Positions 31,354-38,609 of a DNA stretch of 43,491 nucleotides are shown in pieces. Source of the DNA: Phycisphaerae bacterium. Lineage in GTDB: Bacteria; Planctomycetota; Phycisphaerae; Sedimentisphaerales; Anaerobacaceae. Location: positions 1 to 43,491 of the forward strand of contig JAUWBI010000023.1 of NCBI GenBank assembly GCA_030601745.1, written 5' to 3'. Position numbers and translations under genes: made by a program. Each line of letters starts with the position of its first letter. Positions within the stretch are counted from its first letter, which is position 1. The notes beneath the pieces were generated by a model. The model was not told the origin of the DNA. It did no database searches and was given only the letters and a program-made list of their open reading frames with translations.

Positions 31354-32345
31354 CTCAGCCGCAAGAAGAAATTTCCTTTGTTAAGAGCAATTGGGATTCA
31401 ATCCCCGGGATGCAGCGTTTTTCCCATGAGGCCATGGCGACCACTTTTGAGGTCATCATCCTGTATCAGGATGCCCGCTACGCCCAACAGGCGGCCTGGG
31501 CCGCCTTCAATGAGCTTGACCGGCTCGAGGCCGAACTCAGCCGATTCATCGAAAACAGCGACATCTCCCGGATTAACAATCTCGCTGCCGGTCAGTCTCT
31601 GCAGGTTGGCCTGGACGCATTCGAATGTCTCCAGTTGAGCACCCGGATTTATGCCGAAACCAACGGAGCTTTTGATATTACCATTGGGTCGCTGCTGGGC
31701 TGCTGGCTTGGCGAGGATGAAAAAGCACGCACACCTTCTAAAGAGCAGCTCAATCTTGCCCGTGAGCGTACCGGCATACACCTTTTTAAGCTGGACGAAG
31801 CCGAGCACACGGTGCAGGTGCTGGCCTCCGCCATTTTGCTTCGCAAAAGTGAAGCAGCGGGGGTGCAAATTGACCTCGGCGGTATCGGCAAGGGCTACGC
31901 GGTTGACCGGATGGCTGAGCTGCTGCACGACTGGAGTATTGACACCGCTGTAATTCACGGCGGCTACAGTTCGGTTCTGGCCCTGGATGCCCCATCCGGG
32001 ACAAAAGGCTGGCCCCTGACGTTAAGCAATCCGGATAATCGCAAACAGACCTTAGCCGGCCTTCATTTGCAGGGCCGGGCCCTGAGCGGCTCAGGTTTAC
32101 AGAAGGGCCGGCACATCATCGACCCCCGCACGGCTCAGCCGGTTAAGGGCAAACGCACCGCCTGGGCCTGTGCCCTTGACGCCGCAACCGCCGATGCCCT
32201 TTCAACCGCCTTTATGGTTATGACCCCGGATGAGGTCAAAGAATACTGCTCGAACCATCCAGATACACTGGCTATGATTGTACTGGAAGACCGGGGTGAA
32301 AAGACACAAAAAGACAGGATTTTGCACTTCGGCCCCTGGAAATAA
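31350..32345 (+). CDS. apbE: FAD:protein FMN transferase (ApbE)
   Basis: The 331-aa protein fits the ApbE family, which moves FMN from FAD onto a Thr of target flavoproteins such as RnfG, NqrC or FMN-binding reductases. Visible marks are HEAMATTFEVIIL, the acidic N-domain helix (FNELDRLEAELSRF), FDITIGSLLGCW, the metal-binding stretch VQIDLGGIGKGYAVDRM and GRALSGSGLQKGRHIIDPRT near the C-terminus. The usual secreted versions have a lipoprotein leader; this one has none, so it may act in the cytoplasm or the start may be misplaced. The gene overlaps the glycosyltransferase by ATGA. No obvious flavoprotein target lies in the window. Confidence 0.9.
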   Translation: MTQPQEEISFVKSNWDSIPGMQRFSHEAMATTFEVIILYQDARYAQQAAWAAFNELDRLEAELSRFIENSDISRINNLAAGQSLQVGLDAFECLQLSTRIYAETNGAFDITIGSLLGCWLGEDEKARTPSKEQLNLARERTGIHLFKLDEAEHTVQVLASAILLRKSEAAGVQIDLGGIGKGYAVDRMAELLHDWSIDTAVIHGGYSSVLALDAPSGTKGWPLTLSNPDNRKQTLAGLHLQGRALSGSGLQKGRHIIDPRTAQPVKGKRTAWACALDAATADALSTAFMVMTPDEVKEYCSNHPDTLAMIVLEDRGEKTQKDRILHFGPWK

Positions 32346-32361
32346 GATGAGAATTATGGTT

Positions 32362-33363
32362 TTATTTGGCATTGAGCGCAGCCCTGTGTCGAGCTGTGGC
32401 TTTGACTATCTGCTCTGCTGATTCAAAAGGCAAATACATCGCCCGCATAACGAACCGGTAACGTCGACCCACCTCATATTTCGGCACAAACCACTGAAAG
32501 TCCCACGCCGGATTGCCCTTGCCTCCACCGGAAGGAGATTGACTAAACCGAACCTTGTCGCCCCGTCGAAACATCAGCACTAAAGCCATATTACCACTAA
32601 TACCATAGTACCACGGCTCACTATAACGATAGCTTGAGAAATTAAAAATCAACGTAAGAGGAAAATCCGGATCGTGAGTAAATTCGCGCTTATCATCTGT
32701 GGCCAAATGTGTCGAGTATTTGCCATGCGCAGACGTTATGCCCCGAATCCAGCGTGGCTTGGGTTCTGTCGAATCAGTGCGATGCCCCAAGAAGTGAATA
32801 TCCAGCGACTCGGGCTGGTGGATATAGCTGGCAAAGAATAGACCAATATAGCTGTTCTTAAAGGTTCGCTTGTGTGGAACACAATCTAACGTCATCTCGA
32901 TTACACCATCATCCAGCAACTTATATCGCAGCCAGCTTTCCAGTTGCCAATGCGGTGTCTGCGCCTGGTAAAGCTCAACGGTGTGCTCATCAATCCGGCG
33001 AATGTCCATCGGTGCTCGACGTGGCTCAAAAAGAATATCTCTCGGCTGGGTAGTGCCATCGTGGATGTGCTCAAAATTTAGCCCTGCGTAAAGCGGCACG
33101 AACAGGTTCTTGCTGCACCTGGTATGCTTAAGCGACGCCACGCCGCTATACCCGCCGCGGTGCCCGGACAATACATTGTCATCAACCGGCTCGTTGTTTA
33201 CGATGACTACCTCCACATCACCCCGCCGCAGAACCGCATAGGGTTTGTCCAGTCTTGTGTAATGGACGGCCTCTTTTGATGATTCTATTCGTACTAACTT
33301 ATCTAAGGCACACCCTGAAAAGAACACCACGCTAAAGATAAGGTAATTCAAAATACTTCTCAT
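32362..33363 (-). CDS. Lipoprotein of unknown function
   Basis: The 333-aa protein starts after AAAAGGGGTAACGCGAT and has a short lipoprotein signal with Cys18 (VVFFSGC). The mature part is beta-rich with many aromatic residues: GGYSGVASLKH, LFVPLYAGLNFEH, VIEMTLDCVPHK, NSYIGLFFASYIHQPES, NPAWDFQWFVPKYEVGRRYRFVMRA. That pattern suggests a large beta-sandwich, as in galactose-mutarotase-like folds, but I recognise no family and no catalytic residues. It follows the beta-helix gene in the same direction after about 188 bp and is divergent from nothing; it converges on apbE, leaving only 16 bp between stops. Confidence 0.7.
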   Translation of the reverse strand: MRSILNYLIFSVVFFSGCALDKLVRIESSKEAVHYTRLDKPYAVLRRGDVEVVIVNNEPVDDNVLSGHRGGYSGVASLKHTRCSKNLFVPLYAGLNFEHIHDGTTQPRDILFEPRRAPMDIRRIDEHTVELYQAQTPHWQLESWLRYKLLDDGVIEMTLDCVPHKRTFKNSYIGLFFASYIHQPESLDIHFLGHRTDSTEPKPRWIRGITSAHGKYSTHLATDDKREFTHDPDFPLTLIFNFSSYRYSEPWYYGISGNMALVLMFRRGDKVRFSQSPSGGGKGNPAWDFQWFVPKYEVGRRYRFVMRAMYLPFESAEQIVKATARHRAALNAK

Positions 33364-33520
33364 ATCGCGTTACCCCTTTTACTTCCTTGAAAAACGGTCT
33401 CACATTTTTTTCTAAGCCTCCGCTGGCAGTTACATCAAAGAATGGCTCTCATTTTTCAGACAAAGCCCGCTTAATAGTTCTGAAAGAACACGCCTTGAGC
33501 TCTGAGTTCCGAAGCAGCAA

Positions 33521-33572
33521 CCCAGCACTAATTTTCAGTGAATGGGTCTATTCACGGAAAATTAATGCTGGG
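33521..33572. repeat. 23-bp inverted repeat supplying the stop of the beta-helix gene
   Basis: CCCAGCACTAATTTTC plus AGTGAAT (33521-33543) and its complement (33550-33572) match at 21 of 23 positions around loop GGGTCT. On the minus strand the right arm encodes the last residues (PSINFP) and the TGA stop of the 33552 gene. No T-tract follows on that strand, so it does not look like a simple terminator. Confidence 0.8.
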
Positions 33573-35897
33573 CCGGACCTGGTTTTGGGCGTGGTCGAAA
33601 AGCCGATGCCCTTCTTGCGCCTCGGCCCGAAACTCGGGCTTGAGGACACCGAAATTATCCATAGGGAAGTTTTTGAAGCCGAGCTTCAGGGCAGGCGAAT
33701 TCGGCCGGACGCGATAGTCTCCCCTGGCCGGAGCGATAAACAGCGGGTCAGCAAACACCGAGCCCAAATCAAGACCCTGCGCCTGCCACTCGGCGAACGA
33801 CATCAGCTCTTTGAAAGGTGACGGTGCCCCCGCCCTCAGCCGCACGACCGGCTCACCTTTGTAATTGTAAAACAGGTTGTAGTCAAACTGCCTGGCGTGA
33901 GCCGGGTTGCACCTGATGAACTCATAGATTTCCGTGCCTTTGGTGTTGACGATGATATTACGGCGGATGACGTCGTCGCAGCCCTGGTACCACACGTGGA
34001 GCCCCGGCGGGATGGGGCCAACGCAGATGTTGTTCTCCACCAGGCGGAAAAACCCTTCGCGCAGCTTGAAGCTCATACCCAGGCAGAGGTTATTGTAGAG
34101 ATGGTAGTTGGAAGAGCCGTCGTCAAGGTCGATGCCCCAGGAGTGGCTGCCCCAGTTAGCGAAGCGGTTATGGCGGATGATGGTGGTCTTGAAGTTATCG
34201 AGCTGACAGATACTGCGTGTCAGGTCGCTGCGTGAGCCCCAGTGCCGGTCGCGGCCCCAGGAGTTAAAAGGCCCGTGGTCGCCGGTCTCGCGCACCGTGT
34301 CGAAGACGTCGTTATATTCGATGAGGTGTCCGCCCCAGGTGCCGTCGTTGAGGCAGATGCCTGCCCGCGGGATGTGGTAAATCGTGTTGTGGCTGACAAT
34401 AATCTCCGCAGCCATCGAGACAAACACCCCGGCAGTCTGCTTGCCGATGAGCCCGATGTCACGGACCAGATTGTTGTGTATCACGCACAGGGCCGGGTAG
34501 TTCTGTGTGGCGGGGCCGACGGTCTTGTCCGGAGGGTCAGCGATTTGGTTCTGCCAGGTTGACCCGCTGCGCACGGCGTTGAAGTCACCTACCAGACAAA
34601 CGGCGCTGTCGCCGGCCTCGGTGAATTTACAGCCGGCGACCTTAATCCGGCGGTTGTAGTTGCTGATGAACACACCGTTGCCGCCCACGGCGTCAAAGAA
34701 GCAGTCGGTTACTGAGCAGTCCTCGGCGCCCTCGAAGAACACCGCCCCGGCCCGGACAATCGACCAGTCTCCCCTGAGCAGCGGCTCGTATTTTTCCAAC
34801 ACGGTGCGGGCTGTATGGGTCAGCGTCAGGCCGCGAAGGTGAATGTTCCGCACGGGCTGACGTATCGAGCCGCGAAACTCGACGAGCTGCTTAAGCACCA
34901 CGGCCTCCACGCGGGCCTTGGAAATATCTACGCCTCTGGGCGGCATCAAGTACAGAACGCCCCTGCTGGTATCGAGGTACCACTCGCCCGGGGCATCCAG
35001 TTCTTCGAAAATGTTCTCGACGAACCGGTACTGTTTGTGCAGCGAGGAGTTGCGGTTAATTTGGTCGCCGCCCTGAAGCTTCAGGGTGTCTTCTTCATCC
35101 ACGCCGGTAATTCGGTAATGCAGGCTGCCCCATCGATGGCTGGACAAACCGTGGACAAAGCCGCCTGTGGGATTCTTCCATCGCCTGACCCGCTCCGGAC
35201 TGAGTGCGTCGGCACTACAGCCGGGACCGTTGTAGCGGTAATCCCCGGCGAAGTTCGGGTAGCGTGCTAAGTGTTGCCGTCGCCCGTTGACCCCGTTAGA
35301 GACTTTTTCCCTTGTCCTGTTAGATGACTTTCCTCTCTTGGGGTCTCTAACGGGGTTAACAAACAGTTGCGTAAAGGTGAGCTTGCCCTTCCGCACCGCC
35401 GGCGCTCCGTCGCCATAGCTTTGGAGCGTCGGCGACATGTCCGCGCGGAAGATTCCGTCCCGGTACGGCCTCCAAGTCAAATCGAGCTTCACCCCGCCGC
35501 TCAATACGGGCTTTTCCTTCTTATAGGCGGCGAAACGTACCGGCGCCTCGCGGCTGCCCGAGTCCCTGGCGGTAAATACCAGTGGCTCATCCAGGTAATA
35601 GGTACCGCCGCGAAGGTAGACCGTGATTGGCTCTTTCGAGGTCTTCTTTATCTGGCGCACCGCGTCACGAGCGCGAGTGAGGGTGGCGAACGGCCGGTCC
35701 TTCGTGCCGGGATTGGCGTCGTGGCCGTCGGGGGCCACGTATAATTCCACCTGTGCCTGCGCAACCCCCATATTTTGCTTCGCACCTGTGCCTGCGGTTA
35801 CATAGGTGCAGGCAAGAAGCAATGGGGGTGCAGGCAGGGCAAAAGATGACGTACAGAAACTAATCAGACAGACAACACCCAATCCTAATCTTATCAT
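33552..35897 (-). CDS. Exported right-handed beta-helix protein, with three palindrome-derived segments
   Basis: The 781-aa protein has a Sec leader (GLGVVCLISFCTSSFA). ELYVAPDGHDANPGTKDRPFATLTRA then starts the mature fold typical of parallel beta-helix (pectate-lyase-like) proteins. GGTYYLDEPLVFTARDSG, the coil-rich middle (NIHLRGLTLTHTARTVLE, ITDCFFDAVGGNGVF type turns) and HLYNNLCLGM, RNIIVNTKGTE continue it. Such proteins bind or cleave polysaccharides, but no catalytic residue can be named. Three stretches look inserted: PAPPLLLACTYVTAGTG in the region after the leader, PVRDPKRGKSSNRTREKV within FVNGRRQ, and the last six residues. All coincide with palindromes. Removing the middle one restores LFVNGRRQHLARYPN, a conserved motif of this protein type. 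Confidence 0.85.
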   Translation of the reverse strand: MIRLGLGVVCLISFCTSSFALPAPPLLLACTYVTAGTGAKQNMGVAQAQVELYVAPDGHDANPGTKDRPFATLTRARDAVRQIKKTSKEPITVYLRGGTYYLDEPLVFTARDSGSREAPVRFAAYKKEKPVLSGGVKLDLTWRPYRDGIFRADMSPTLQSYGDGAPAVRKGKLTFTQLFVNPVRDPKRGKSSNRTREKVSNGVNGRRQHLARYPNFAGDYRYNGPGCSADALSPERVRRWKNPTGGFVHGLSSHRWGSLHYRITGVDEEDTLKLQGGDQINRNSSLHKQYRFVENIFEELDAPGEWYLDTSRGVLYLMPPRGVDISKARVEAVVLKQLVEFRGSIRQPVRNIHLRGLTLTHTARTVLEKYEPLLRGDWSIVRAGAVFFEGAEDCSVTDCFFDAVGGNGVFISNYNRRIKVAGCKFTEAGDSAVCLVGDFNAVRSGSTWQNQIADPPDKTVGPATQNYPALCVIHNNLVRDIGLIGKQTAGVFVSMAAEIIVSHNTIYHIPRAGICLNDGTWGGHLIEYNDVFDTVRETGDHGPFNSWGRDRHWGSRSDLTRSICQLDNFKTTIIRHNRFANWGSHSWGIDLDDGSSNYHLYNNLCLGMSFKLREGFFRLVENNICVGPIPPGLHVWYQGCDDVIRRNIIVNTKGTEIYEFIRCNPAHARQFDYNLFYNYKGEPVVRLRAGAPSPFKELMSFAEWQAQGLDLGSVFADPLFIAPARGDYRVRPNSPALKLGFKNFPMDNFGVLKPEFRAEAQEGHRLFDHAQNQVRPSINFP
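35286..35360. mobile_element. 64-bp inverted-repeat element with 5-bp duplication, inside the beta-helix gene
   Basis: The termini CCCCGTTAGAGAC and GTCTCTAACGGGG are perfect 13-bp inverted repeats around about 38 bp. The flanks are GTTGAC (35286-35291) and GTTAAC (35355-35360), 69 bp apart. The insert adds exactly 23 codons between FVN and GRRQ, duplicating the Val-Asn codons. Its terminal CTCTAACG resembles the loop side of the micro-element at 17812. Confidence 0.8.
35756..35834. repeat. Nested palindrome in the signal-peptide tail of the beta-helix gene
   Basis: CCTGCGCAACCCCCATATTTT GCTTC-type left arm (35756-35781) and GAAGCAATGGGGGTGCAGG (35816-35834) pair with a few bulges. An inner GCACCT / AGGTGC hairpin lies between them. 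It encodes about 26 residues between the leader's hydrophobic core and the first mature strand. No clear flanking duplication is visible. Confidence 0.65.
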
Positions 35898-35910
35898 CGC
35901 TTACTCCACT

Positions 35911-35976
35911 CAAGACGCCAGACTCAAGTCTTTGGTCTTGTGTCTTCGGTCTTGTGTCTTTGGTCTTGTGTCTTGG
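35911..35976. repeat. AAGACACAAGACC word array forming the end of a glycosyltransferase gene
   Basis: On the minus strand the words AAGACACAAGACC and AAGACCAAAGAC recur about five times, followed by CTTGAGTCTGGCGTCTTGAG, part of the complementary arm. The array encodes the last dozen residues (KTQDQRHKTEDTRPKT) of the family 2 glycosyltransferase and its stop codon, then runs on into the gap before the beta-helix gene. Confidence 0.8.
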
Positions 35977-36688
35977 CTATAATCCGCTTAATAGTCATCA
36001 GCTCAAAAAGAACACGCCACAGACTCCGCGTCGGCGATAGCCGACTGTCACGGTCACAGGTCCAGTCGACGGGAAATTCTTTTATCCGGTAACGCTCCTT
36101 TTGGGCCCGCATTATGATTTCCACATCGAACATGAAACCATCAGTGACACATTGTCCATATAATGTTCGTGCGACGTCGCCCCGATATATTTTGAATCCG
36201 CATTGTGTATCGGTAAATTCAGCGGGTATTTTCATACCATAAATCACAAACCAGTGAAAAATCCTGGAACAAATCCGCCGATACCAACTCTGGGCCTTTT
36301 CAATCTTGCATCCCCGCATTTTTCTCGACCCATGCGCTATATCACACGCCCCGCTTCTCAGTAACCCAAGCCCTCGCAAAACATCTTCATAGGGTACGCA
36401 ACATCCGCTGTCGGCAAACATCACATATTCACCGCTCGTTTCCTTTATGCCTCTGCGAATAGCGTAACCCTTGCCGCGATGGCGCTCGTAACGAACGACC
36501 TTCAGTGTTGCGCCTGAGAAAATTTCAACATTTTTTGCAGCTTCGGCGGTGTTGTCTTTGCTGCCGTCATCGACGACTATAATCTCTCCCGCCAAATGAT
36601 TACCCTCTAAAAACGTCGCCGCCGCTTCGACATCCCGACCAATCTTTTTACCTTCGTCAAGTGCCGGTATAACAATAGATAGGTCCAT
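35924..36688 (-). CDS. Family 2 glycosyltransferase (dolichyl-phosphate glucosyl/mannosyl synthase-like)
   Basis: I start at the ATG ending at 36688 because MDLSIVIPALDEGKKI is the canonical GT2 opening; an upstream in-frame start at 36790 would add 34 unrelated residues. The 254-aa protein has EIIVVDDGSKDNT (nucleotide binding), RHRGKGYAIRRGI, VMFADSGC where DxD is usual, and FTDTQCGFKIYRGDVA, typical of the polyprenyl-phosphate glucose/mannose synthases. No membrane helix is obvious. It would make a lipid-linked sugar that the Agl23-like enzyme could use. The last dozen residues come from a word array, so the original C-terminus has been replaced. The array does not reach the catalytic core. 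Confidence 0.85.
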   Translation of the reverse strand: MDLSIVIPALDEGKKIGRDVEAAATFLEGNHLAGEIIVVDDGSKDNTAEAAKNVEIFSGATLKVVRYERHRGKGYAIRRGIKETSGEYVMFADSGCCVPYEDVLRGLGLLRSGACDIAHGSRKMRGCKIEKAQSWYRRICSRIFHWFVIYGMKIPAEFTDTQCGFKIYRGDVARTLYGQCVTDGFMFDVEIIMRAQKERYRIKEFPVDWTCDRDSRLSPTRSLWRVLFELMTIKRIIAKTQDQRHKTEDTRPKT

Positions 36689-36962
36689 ATAGTTTATCTC
36701 TCGATTATAAAAGCGGCTCAGAAATCCTGTAGCCAAACTCGCCTCTTGAGGAGCCGGGCAAAAATTATTTTTTTCGCTGGCGGCATACAAAGGATAGTTG
36801 TATTATAACCAGGATAGAGGAGAACGCAATAAGATAATGATTGTACCCCGTTGTTGTCCCGAAAGACACGGGGCAGCAGACATCCGGCTAAATCGCAGGA
36901 GTTGGGTATAGATTTATGTGTTTTGCAGAAAACTTAATAGAAACTTTAGAAAAAGGGTTAGC

Positions 36963-38534
36963 ATGAGCACAAACTTTGCGCGCCCCATTTTTGTTAGAAC
37001 TGCAGAAACCACACTTGTTTGGATTGGCATAGCGACGATGGTCATGGCAGCAACGACCGGGGCCTCGGCAGCGGAAGGATTGAAGCTTGAAAAAGCCGGC
37101 ACCAAGCAGGTCTACTTTACCCACAACGACAAACCGCTGCTATCTTTCGGAGGCTTATCTGATTTTATCTTTTACGCGGCCTCTGATGCGTATGACCACG
37201 TTCAGTGGGCAGATTGGGCAGCAGCACACGGCATTAACCATATTCGGGCTTATCCGCCACTGAGCTGGAAGCATATTGAAAAGTTTACGAAAGAAAACGG
37301 CGGGTCTCTGGAAAATATGTTGTTCCCGTATGAAGAAACAAAGCCTGGGAGCCGTAAGTTCGATTTGACCCGGTTTAACAAAGACTACTGGAAACGTTTT
37401 CGTCGGCAATGCGAATACCTTCAGTCAAAGGGCATTATAATTCACCTGCTGATGTGGAACGGCTGGCAGTTGCGCGCCAGTGATACTCCCGGCCGCGATA
37501 GGTCGGGGATTGACTGGGCTGGACATTTCTTCAACCCAGCTAATAATGTGAACTCGTTCACCGACCACCTCGGTGGAGATTTGCTTAACCGCTTTCGGAT
37601 ATATCACTCTGTAGCTGATAAAAAGAGTGGTCTTGTCAATGCGCAAAAAGCGTGGTTTCAAAAACTCGTTGAAGTCACGGCTGATTTGGACAATGTTTAC
37701 TATGACCTCGTTCACGAAATTAAGGAGCATCACCGTGACTGGGCAAAGGTGCGGCTCTGGATTGAGCAGATGACGCTGACGGTGCGCAGCCACAGTATCT
37801 CGCTGCGGCCCGGTAAGCCGGTGATTATCGGTATGGATACCGGCGGGTTGAGCGAGAAGCAGAGAAACTGGATTTTCACGCGGCCCTACTTCGATCTTTT
37901 GATTTATGGAAAGAGACACAAATTCAGTAACGCCAGGGAATGGCGTATGAAGTACAACAAGCCCTACATCCCCCAGGAAAGCTGGGACGACAACGGCCAA
38001 AAGTACAGCTATATACACCCGGAGCAGCGCGTACACACCAGAAAGTATATGTGGAAATTTATGATGGCCAAATGCCAGCAGATGGACTTATATATGAAGC
38101 CAAGAATAGGTTTTTCCTCGACCAACCTGCCAAAATTCCCCCACAATTACAATCCAAACAGCCGGAACAGGTTCGAGGACGATGCGTTGGTGCTGAGGGC
38201 ATTCTGGGACCGACTGACGGACTACCCCAACCTCTGGTTTAATGGCACTGTCGAGTCCGGGCCTGGCAGCCACCAGTACGTGCTTTCTTCAAAAAGGCAG
38301 GCCGTCGCGTATTGCTCCTCAGCAACCGGCAAGGAGGAAGTGAAGTTCAAAAGCCAAACCTTGAAACTTAAGAACCTTTCTCTGGCAAACGGAACTTACA
38401 CAATGGATACCATAAAGCCCGATAGTGGCCTGCTGACTACTCGCACCCTTACTATAACAGGTGGCACTATGTCTGTTAAGTTGCCATCGTTTACCGATGA
38501 TATTGTAGTTCACATTTATAGGAGGGGGCTATGA
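36963..38534 (+). CDS. Exported glycoside-hydrolase-like protein (GH-A type TIM barrel, GH140-like layout)
   Basis: Start 36963 (MSTNFARP) is preferred over 36918 because it leaves a cleaner leader (TTLVWIGIATMVMAATTGASA). The 523-aa mature protein begins FTHNDKPLLSFGG and has barrel strands HGINHIRAYPPLSWKHI, GIIIHLLMWNGWQL, DNVYYDLVHEIKEHHRDW and KPVIIGMDTGG. The VHEI stretch puts a Glu where GH-A enzymes keep the acid/base, although the usual preceding Asn is His. The nucleophile is not certain. The last 90 residues (YVLSSKRQAVAYCSS, LTITGGTMSVKLPSF) resemble the collagen-binding-like beta-sandwich found on such hydrolases. It is transcribed away from the glycosyltransferase at 35924. Confidence 0.75.
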   Translation: MSTNFARPIFVRTAETTLVWIGIATMVMAATTGASAAEGLKLEKAGTKQVYFTHNDKPLLSFGGLSDFIFYAASDAYDHVQWADWAAAHGINHIRAYPPLSWKHIEKFTKENGGSLENMLFPYEETKPGSRKFDLTRFNKDYWKRFRRQCEYLQSKGIIIHLLMWNGWQLRASDTPGRDRSGIDWAGHFFNPANNVNSFTDHLGGDLLNRFRIYHSVADKKSGLVNAQKAWFQKLVEVTADLDNVYYDLVHEIKEHHRDWAKVRLWIEQMTLTVRSHSISLRPGKPVIIGMDTGGLSEKQRNWIFTRPYFDLLIYGKRHKFSNAREWRMKYNKPYIPQESWDDNGQKYSYIHPEQRVHTRKYMWKFMMAKCQQMDLYMKPRIGFSSTNLPKFPHNYNPNSRNRFEDDALVLRAFWDRLTDYPNLWFNGTVESGPGSHQYVLSSKRQAVAYCSSATGKEEVKFKSQTLKLKNLSLANGTYTMDTIKPDSGLLTTRTLTITGGTMSVKLPSFTDDIVVHIYRRGL

Positions 38535-38609
38535 GGAAAGGCTGTACGGGAAAAAGGCAATCAAAATCGCCCCGGCGCTGAATGTCAAGAGTTTCCAGGG
38601 AGAAATATA

